Below, piece by piece: positions 57,070 to 64,000 of a stretch of DNA of 64,000 bases. A model generated the notes under the pieces. The model saw nothing but the letters and a program-made list of their open reading frames with translations. It had not been told where the DNA came from and made no database searches. This DNA comes from Hemileia vastatrix (Eukaryota > Basidiomycota > Pucciniomycetes > Pucciniales > Zaghouaniaceae): contig JASXTE010000018.1 of the NCBI GenBank assembly GCA_030280995.1, positions 372,001 through 436,000 of the forward strand, given 5' to 3'. Position numbers and translations under genes: made by a program. Every line of letters begins with the position of its first letter. The stretch's first letter is position 1.

Positions 57070-57900
57070 TCATTTTATAGTCTTGGGGGACTCACAACCC
57101 TCAGTTTAAAGTCTTGGGGGACTAACAGCACTCATTTTATAGTCTTGGGGGACTCCAAAAATCCTCAGTTCATAGTCTTGGGGGACTGCAAAAACCTGAA
57201 TCACAGAACCCAGAACCAGAGATCAACCAGAAAAAGATTTAGAGAAGTAACTAACTTTCTGGGGTAACTGTATATAGAGCTGCCAGCCCATCAGTAACCC
57301 TTACACTTGCCTTTACGAAATTCAGAAGCTCCCCCTTGGATTTTTCCGCCTTTAAACTTCCACATCACACTGCCTCCCATTCTCAGTTTATAGTCTTGGG
57401 GGACTACACCATCAACAATCCTCAGTTTAAAGTCTTGGGGGACTAGCACAGTGTTCAGTTTAAAGTCGTGACGGACTACTTCTTGACAAAATCTTGAAAC
57501 CAGCCAGTCTAAAGTCTTGGAGGACTACTAGATCCACAATAGTAAAATTAAATTCTTGAATAAATCTATAACAACCTGCCAGTTTTAAGTCTTGGAGGAC
57601 TAACTGAATTTTCAGTTTAAAGTCTTGATGGACATACAACCCTCAGTTTATAGTCTTGGGGGACTAACAGCCCTCAGTTTAAAGTCTTGGGGGACTAACA
57701 GAATTTTCAGTTTAAAGTCTTGGGGGACTCCAAAAATCCTCAGTTTATAGTCTTGGGGGACTTTCCATAAAAAAATCTTGAACCCATAATTAAAAGATCA
57801 GTTTAAAGTCATGAAGGACTTTCCAGTAAAAAAATCTTGATGATATATCCCATAATTAAAACTTAAAAAAAAATTCAGCTTGAAGTCTTGAAGGACCTTC
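57070..57900 (-). repeat. N2 array of about 16 small stem-loops
   Basis: Same unit as in N1 but more copies: an extra block at about 57645-57765 repeats units from the left part. A GGGGTAACTG hairpin lies inside (57261-57300). Single copies follow at about 58385, 58648, 58944 and 59246. Confidence 0.85.
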
Positions 57901-58287
57901 CAGAAAAAAATATTGAAGATATATCCCATAAATCCCCAAACCAAAAACCATCAAAGCCAAAACATTTAACCTCCTTTAACAAATAAAACAAAATAAAATG
58001 GTATCCCCCAGCAAATTGATGAGCTGATCCCCTGATACCTTACCCACATCCAAGTGCACCTTGATGTGGTAACACCTAAAAAAAATTTAATTTTTATATT
58101 GTTTTTGACTCCTCCTCTTCTACCAAAAACATTTCCAGAGCCCTATCTTGAGCCTTTGAACAAACATAGCCTCCATAAAAAAATAAAAGAAAAAAAAGAG
58201 AAAAAAAGAAAATATACTTGAATCCACCACTTTCACAGCCAACACCCTAAAACCACATAGCAAAGCCAGCTCCAGGTCAACAGAAAA

Positions 58288-58343
58288 GATCACTGGGTGG
58301 GCTCCCTCCAATAAGTAAAAATGATGGGAGACCACCAGTGATC
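58288..58343. other. N2 long GATCACTG hairpin
   Basis: Arms as in E1 at 2269; loop AATAAGTAAAAATGAT. Confidence 0.62.
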
Positions 58344-58479
58344 CACCACCAGTCCAAAAGCACCAAAAGACATCTAAGGCAATGCAGTTTAAAGTCATAG
58401 AGGACTAAAAACCTGAATCACAAAAAAACAACACTAGAATTCAACTAGAAAAAAACCAAAGGCTTCAAACAGACATTCT

Positions 58480-58521
58480 GGGGTAACTGTTCTACAGAGA
58501 AGCCAGCTCATCAGTTACCCC
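58480..58521. other. N2 GGGGTAACTG hairpin
   Basis: Perfect ten-base arms; a further copy at 58745-58785 with CAGTCACCCC. Confidence 0.62.
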
Positions 58522-59268
58522 CACACTTGCCTAAATAAAATCTAGAAGCCCCCCCTGGGTACCTTCTAACAAAAGCACAACATCCAACAAAATTAAACGA
58601 AACCAATAAGCATGAGGGGTCCAGCACTTGAATGCCAAAAGAATTTCCAGTTTAAAGTCATGGTGGACTAAAAACCTGTTAAAGAAAAAAAACCAATACT
58701 AGAATTCAACAAAATTAAGAGAAATGGTTGAAAACAGAAAATCTGGGGTAACTGTTGATAGAGCAGCCACCCCATCAGTCACCCCCACTCTTGCCAAAAT
58801 AAAATCTAGAAGCCCCACCCCTGGGTACCTTCTAACAAAAAGGATTTTTCAACACAAATATTCTCGCATAAAAAACCAAAACCATTAAAAACCATTAAAA
58901 TTCTTGAAAGAGAAAAAAAATCCAATTTAGAAATAAAATTTTGCAGTTTAATCTCATGCTGGAGGTTAAATAAAACCAATAATCTTCATTTTTATCTTCA
59001 TTTTCTTTTAAATAAAATACCCATCTTCACTTGAATTTTTCTTTTCTTCCATCTTCATTATACTAAGATTTTTTTTATTACATTTCAGGTGGGCTGCCCG
59101 ACGTCGGAGGTGCCACCTGAAGCGGCCTGGCCTCCCTTTTTTATATAGAGACTTGAACCAGAGAGACTGATAAGAATTGGACAAAACAAAAAAATCCTGA
59201 ACAAATACATAGAGGCCAAAATAAGAAAAACCAAAACAAATTAAGTAGTTTATTCTCATTTCCAAGGA

Positions 59269-60650
59269 ATAAGATTCTTGATATCCCAAGGTTTAAACCA
59301 ATAAGTTTGCCCCTAGGGCTTGAACCCCCTAAGCTCCTCTTCCAATTCTGATATTCCAACATCAGACCTCAAAAAAATCTTCCATCCTCCTCCATACACT
59401 GAGTCTACCATAGTTCACATCACTAGAATCAATAAATTCTCCACCCTGTGAAACATCTGGAACCTCCACCACATCTTTAAAATCAACCTCTATACCAGTG
59501 ACATTCAAAACATCACAATTTTCCTCTTCCCTACAAGAATCCTGCTTAGAATCTGCAAAATCCTCCAGAATAACATCCAAAACATTAAAATAAAAATCCT
59601 CCTCCAAGAAGAGACCTTCTGATCTTGAGGGAACCACCTGAAAATAATTTTCTTCTATTAGAAAAAGATCCAAGACAGATTCTTTCTGTCCATCCAAAAA
59701 TTCAACTGATACATCCTCCTCCAATAAGCCATTATCTGAACTTGAGAAAGAAAAATAATCATCCCACAGCAACCATTCATCCCACACAGATTCCTTCTCA
59801 ATATCCCAAAATCCTTCTTCATGACCAGACAAGTCCTCCTTCCCACATAATTCACCCAAACTTGAGGAAATACACTGAATCTCAAGTGTGTACATTTCCA
59901 AAACATCCAGTGAAGCACATTCCTGAGATCCCATGGCATCCTTTGGAAAATAAAAATCAGTTTCACCAACATCATCAGAGTCCCCATCTTCCAAAATTGA
60001 TGGCTCCAACACCTCCCTAGAAACAAATTTTTCCACCACAGTCTCCTGAACCTCTCCATCCAACAGGATTTCCTCTCCAGATTCCACATCCCTATCCTTC
60101 ATATCATCCAAATATCCCAAAATATCTCCTTCAGAATAGCCATACCAGGAATCCTATTTTCCCCATTTGGAAGAGTCTTCATCAAGTCAGCCTTGAAAAG
60201 AATCTCCATAACCTCCACCTTTACATCCCTACCCATGGCACTCCAAAATATATACTTGGCCTCATCTTCATGTTGTAATATATCATTATATACCAGATAA
60301 TCCAGAGCCTCCCCAAACTCCTCCATAAATTACCCATACTGGGAAAGAGAAGTTACACCACCTTTCAATTCCCACTTCCTAGAAGTCCCATGAAGGTCCA
60401 CCATTGAGAAATTAGTAGGCCACCTTTTATACATATCAATCTTCAACTTTCCCCAGTCCTGACTCCTATATCCTGCCATGCCAGAAACTTCCTTCTCCAC
60501 CTCCCTATTACCAATGAAAAAGATAACTTGCCTAGCCATGTCCAACAGTGAGGCCCCATCAATCTCAGAAGCAACCTCAAACCTAGCCAAAAAACCCTTT
60601 GCATCCTCCCCCAAAAACCTTGAACCATCCCAAGACTGAATCCTAACCAT
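59269..60650 (-). pseudogene. gag: N2 gag-like gene
   Basis: MVRIQSWDGSRFLGEDAKGFLARFEVASEIDGASLLDM at the start, MAGYRSQDWGKLKIDMYKRWP, MVDLHGTSRKWELKGGVTSLSQYG, then a TAA where N1 has GAA (about 60330), MEEFGEALDYLVYND, FKADLMKTLPNGENRIPG, a one-base deletion near 60125, and the acidic tail (LLDGEVQETVVEKFVSREVLEPSILEDGDSDD, LLEEDVSVEFLDGQ). A second deletion at about 59365 shifts the end, and the terminal stop seen in N1 is a sense codon here. Comparison with N1 shows the breaks are independent, so the gene was intact in a common ancestor. Confidence 0.8.
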
Positions 60651-60868
60651 CCTAGCTATTCCAAGTTACAGCCTCCAATCTCCACCAAAGATAGCCAAAG
60701 TCCCCCCCAATAGCCTTAGAGACCTAGGAGGGACCAAAACCAACAGAAAAAAAGACCCCTAGACCAACCACAAAGAGATATAGCACCAAATCCAAAATCC
60801 ACCAAAGGAGATCCACCAAAGAGAGAAGCCTAGATCAACAGAGATTATAAAAATCCAACAGATTCGTC

Positions 60869-60885
60869 CCCCACGTTGGGCACCA
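60869..60885 (-). other. N2 primer binding site
   Basis: Element-sense TGGTGCCCAACGTGGGG, one change from the N1 site. Confidence 0.8.
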
Positions 60886-60889
60886 GAAA

Positions 60890-61815
60890 TGTAGATAATC
60901 CTATAGTACTAGCTATAGGCCTTGACCAAGGGAGTTGGAGAAAAACCAGAGAGAAAATCCCCTGTCCCTTTATAAAAATAAGTGAGATTGACCTGTTTCA
61001 GCAAAATGGAGATCTGTTTGCTAAACCCTCTAATTAAACACTCTTGACCCCTTTAAAAGTGAAGATAATAGTCCCAGACAGACTACTAGAAAGAGCTGAA
61101 ATGATCAGTAATATATTCCAACAAAACACAAGCCAATGAGACAGTGAGGAACAGAGATAAGATGAGTAAAGAGATAAGATGATCCCCTAAAAATCTTCCT
61201 ACACACGCATCATACAGCCAGTGCACAGACCACCCTGACAGATTCCCCACCCAAAATACAGCTTTCCCAGCCTTTTTCATGCATAAAAGTGAATTTTAGT
61301 GCCTCCCCAGCGTCCAGGCGGGAACACCGCTTCAAGGAGGGATGCCGCCTAGGGGCGGGAAGGCCGCTTCTAGGCCCTAAAACACCCATACAAGCAATAA
61401 ACCCCCAAAAACCCTAAAAACCCATAATTTCACTAATAAACAAGATAAACACACATGAGACATACCAAAATAAAAAGAAAATAAATTAAAATAAGCTGAG
61501 ACATAATAAGTGACCCTAGCTTAAGCCTACATAAGCACCACTAAGCAATAAATATCCAATTAATACCAATAACAACACCATAACTACCCTATAAAACAAG
61601 GTAACCACCCTTAAGGGATACCAAAATGAAGAGAAAAGAAAGGAAATTAAGCTGAGACCTAATAAGTGACCCTAGCTTAAGCCTTCATGAATACTACTAA
61701 CTATCACCTAAAGATGAAAAAGTCTACTAATAACACCATAACCCCAATAACACCCTACATACCAAATACCCCCAAATATGCACTTCAAAGGCCTACCCAG
61801 GTTTGGATCACCACA
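60890..61815 (-). repeat. N2 5' LTR
   Basis: TGTAGATAATCCTATAG...GTTTGGATCACCACA on the plus strand, matching 55800-56744. GC-rich island at about 61318-61375. Confidence 0.9.
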
Positions 61816-61894
61816 CCATCTGTCACAACTGCACCAAAATACTCTTCTTGAGACCTCTTTTGAAAATAAAACCTTTTTCCTTCTTTAACAATGT

Positions 61895-61953
61895 TAGTTT
61901 ATACTCACTCCCAGAGTTTATATTTTTGTGATAGTTTACTCTCATTCCGGAGA
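61895..61953 (-). other. Pair of small stem-loops at the E5 pol end
   Basis: Element-sense CTCCGGAATGAG + AGTAAACTA (61932-61953) and CTCTGGGAGTGAG + TATAAACTA (61895-61918). The pol stop TGA falls inside the first. Confidence 0.6.
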
Positions 61954-63137
61954 TTCTGTATCTACTGGTATTGCTTGTGGGTAGAGTCTTTTGATCTGAT
62001 CAGCCGCAACTCATTGCTTCCATTCAGTACCATCTAGTTCCTCCAGTAAATATGAACCCCCTGCTATCTGCTTTCTTATCCTATGAGGACCATTCCGCCT
62101 ATCCGCAAACATCTTGCCCCATTGACTTTCTAAGCTTCTATTATAGACCAGAACTAGGTCACCTGGTTTTAATAGTTCTCTTAACCTATTCACTAAATGC
62201 TCATCCCAATACTTAACTGATCTATCACTAGTTTGCATCATTCATTAATATGCCTTCTCCAAAAATTTGTCCTTCCTTTCTAGCTGCGCTACTCTAGCCA
62301 AAATTAAGTCTTCATTAGAGTGCACCTGATCCCAGTCACACCCTAGAAAATATTCAGCTCCAGATCTATATGTAAAACTGCCCTCTGACCAAACATTAGT
62401 TCATATGGCAAGAATCCTGTAGTCCTTTTAACTGACATCCTGCCTGCAAACAACAACAATGGTAAATAATTTTTCCACTTTGCTCCATTAGTTTCACATA
62501 GCTTTACAAGCTCATCTTTAATGACTTGATGTCCACGTTCAATCATCCCTTCACCTTCAGGGTAGTATGGAGTTTCAACTCTAATTTTAGCACCAATACC
62601 CTTGATTACATCTTGAAATTCGTTTGCAAACTTAGAACCCCCATCCACTGTTACCATTTTCATCACCCCATAACAATAAATCCATTCCATTTTTAAAAAT
62701 TCTGCTACATTACTTGCCTTAAGATAAACTAGAGGTGCCGCTTCCACCCATCCTGACAAATCATTCTTGGCTACTACCAAGTATTAAAACCGTCCTTCTT
62801 TAATATGGAACGTATCCAAATTGATCCTTCCAAAGATAGTGTCTTCACCAGTTGCCTTACCTTTCTCCTTAGGCTTTCTGTAACTCCTGTGCTGACATTC
62901 TGGACATGATTTAACCCAATATCTAACTTCACTTTTCATATTAGGATACCAAAACCTTTCTTTGACTCTTTGATAGGTTTCATCTTATCCTCTATTTCCT
63001 AGATTCTCATGCAACTCTTTTAGAATCTTCTCTTTTCTGTACCTATCTTCTACAACCAACTGTGGTGTTGAAGCCTGTTTCTTCCATATTTTATTATCTT
63101 TGATAAAATATTTCTTAGCGCTCTTTTCTATCCTGCT
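61946..63137 (-). pseudogene. pol: E5 pol: integrase
   Basis: Zinc region (HENLGN...CPECQHRSYRKPKEKG), then VVAKNDLSGWVEAAPLVYLKASNVAEFLKMEWIY, VTVDGGSKF, YYPEGEGMIERGHQ (D, D and E present), SPYELMFGQRAVL region, HLVNRLRELLKPGDLVLVYNRSLESQWGKMF, NGPHRIRKQIAGGSYLLEELDGTEWKQ, then a stop (His/Gln region) and RVAADQIKRLYP tail. Frame breaks near 62250-62340 and 62790. Very close to E2 over its whole length. Confidence 0.85.
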
Positions 63138-63164
63138 CCATTCTATTTCTGCACGATTGCTAGG

Positions 63165-64000
63165 TCAGTTACTTCCTTCCAAATATAACTTTAACCATTT
63201 TAACACCTTATTCTCTAATATTTCCTTGTCTATACTTTCCCCTTTGGTTGAAATATCACTTTCTTCACTACATTCTGGATCACTATCAGTATCTGAGTTA
63301 TCAGATCCAATTTCCTGCCTATTTTGAGTTATTACTCTAGCTTCAGCATCTAGCCCCTTATCTTTTTCCCTGAAAATCACATTAAAATTCCTTTCAAAGG
63401 TTTCCTTATTTCCTAAGTTATCCTGAACTTGTTTTCCAGGTAGTTTAAATTCATCACAAACTTGCACCTTTAGTAGTTTAGAGTCATCGCTGAATTCATC
63501 CTTAAAACTCTGATAACTATAGTAAATCCCATTTACCCACCTTTTATCTTCTTCAAATTCTTCCGCTTCAGAATCCTCTTCACATACAGGACTTCTTGAT
63601 AAAGAATCAGGCATTGTAGAAGTTTTTCCCAGCTTATGGACTAAATCAAAAGAAAACAAATTGATTTGCACTACCCACCTGGTCATAGGCACATCTGGTA
63701 AACTAGGACTACTAATCATTTGTACTAATGACAGCGCCTCAACCTGCAATTCCAAGTGCTGCCCCCAAAGCATCCATTGCAATTTCTTAAGAATTTTCAC
63801 AACTCCACAAAGCTCCAACTTTGACTGAGAATACCTAGACTCCACCTTTGTGAACGCTTTAGACTCATACAACACTGGTCTATCATTCCCTTCCTCATCC
63901 TCTTGCATCAGTATTGCGCCGGCGGCAGACACACTAGAATCAATTGCTAGAGTAATCTTACCAGTGCCTGGCCCATACTCCAACTTCTTCACAGAATATC
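63165..64000 (-). pseudogene. pol: E5 pol: RNase H and acidic spacer, cut by the window end
   Basis: Open from the window end to 63165: ITLAIDSSVSAAGAILMQEDEEGNDRPVLYES, SKLELCGVVKILKKLQW, HLELQVEALSL (third acidic site Glu instead of Asp), LVHKLGKTSTMPDSLSRS, then a 150-residue acidic spacer with two stem-loop derived segments (VCDEFKLPG and FSDDSKLLK, about 63440-63500), ending LKLYLEGSN-stop. The best-preserved pol segment in the window. Confidence 0.87.

Larger units (their letters stand above)
55800..61815 (-). mobile_element. N2: second gag-only non-autonomous LTR element
   Basis: LTRs 55800-56744 and 60890-61815, target duplication CCAT (55796-55799 and 61816-61819), polypurine tract 56745-56754, primer site 60869-60885. 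Same internal order as N1, closely similar throughout. No pol. Confidence 0.93.
50708..64000 (-). mobile_element. E5: second accessory-gene gypsy element, runs off the window
   Basis: In order: 3' LTR (50708-51743), genes A' and B' on the plus strand, convergent spacer, integrase, spacer and RNase H on the minus strand to the window end. Two later insertions sit in the spacer: an inverted solo LTR of its own family (54682-55737) and N2 (55800-61815, duplication CCAT). Removing both restores an arrangement collinear with E2. The LTRs of E2 and E5 differ strongly, so these are separate subfamilies sharing the accessory block. Confidence 0.87.

Noticed and set aside
59625..60020. Plus-strand open frame opposite the N2 gag gene
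   Set aside because: A shadow of the gag-like gene on the minus strand; Pro/His/Ser-rich text with no domain. The equivalent frame in N1 is short and unlike a conserved protein.

Overview
The window looks like a repeat-only stretch of a large, AT-rich fungal genome, most likely a basidiomycete. Three things point there. Ty3/gypsy polyproteins fill it, with RT features I associate with Agaricomycete-type elements (LPQGATNS, FIDD, then an NPGIRRFVWEY-like run). The only spliced genes have short 50-70 bp GTAAG...YAG introns. Those genes carry fungal C6-type cysteine clusters. I see no host housekeeping gene, rRNA, tRNA or CRISPR array. The species cannot be named.

Layout. 1-384 is empty; 385-1760 is a giant (ATTTTT)n microsatellite. 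1761-21479 is a minus-strand gypsy element (E1), split in its protease by a complete second element (E2, 7638-19252, 4-bp target duplication CCGT). 21480-27698 is a satellite of about ten ~609-bp units, each with a 46-bp palindrome. 27699-29280 holds a small TA-flanked MITE and an ATGCAT-rich tract. 29281-44106 is an old minus-strand gypsy copy (E3), broken by a gag-only non-autonomous LTR element (N1, 30284-36099), a CACTA-like MITE (37106-37344) and three solo LTRs. E3 is cut at 44106 by a plus-strand gypsy element (E4, 44107-50707), whose gag carries a second CACTA-like MITE. E4 is cut by E5 (50708 to the window end), which itself contains an inverted solo LTR and a second gag-only element (N2, 55800-61815).

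Most interesting biology. (1) E2 and E5 carry two extra genes, A and B, between pol and the 3' LTR, antisense to gag-pol. Both are intron-containing and both encode a duplicated Cys cluster resembling a Zn2Cys6 domain. They are conserved in protein between two diverged copies, with a shared promoter-like block beside the polypurine tract. (2) A small stem-loop (element-sense core STCYNNNAWGAS followed by TAAACTR) occurs about 55 times, with compensating stem changes, in five element types. It sits just after gag or pol stop codons, in long tandem arrays in the gag-only elements, and inside pol spacers. (3) The gag-only elements keep several other conserved long hairpins, and share U5 and a tRNA-Lys-type primer site with E1/E4, which suggests trans-mobilisation.

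Nearly every gag-pol copy is inactivated by nonsense codons and frameshifts. Gene B of E2 is the only multi-domain-length gene I read as intact. All coordinates and counts are by hand from the sequence; family assignments are from recognised motifs, not searches.
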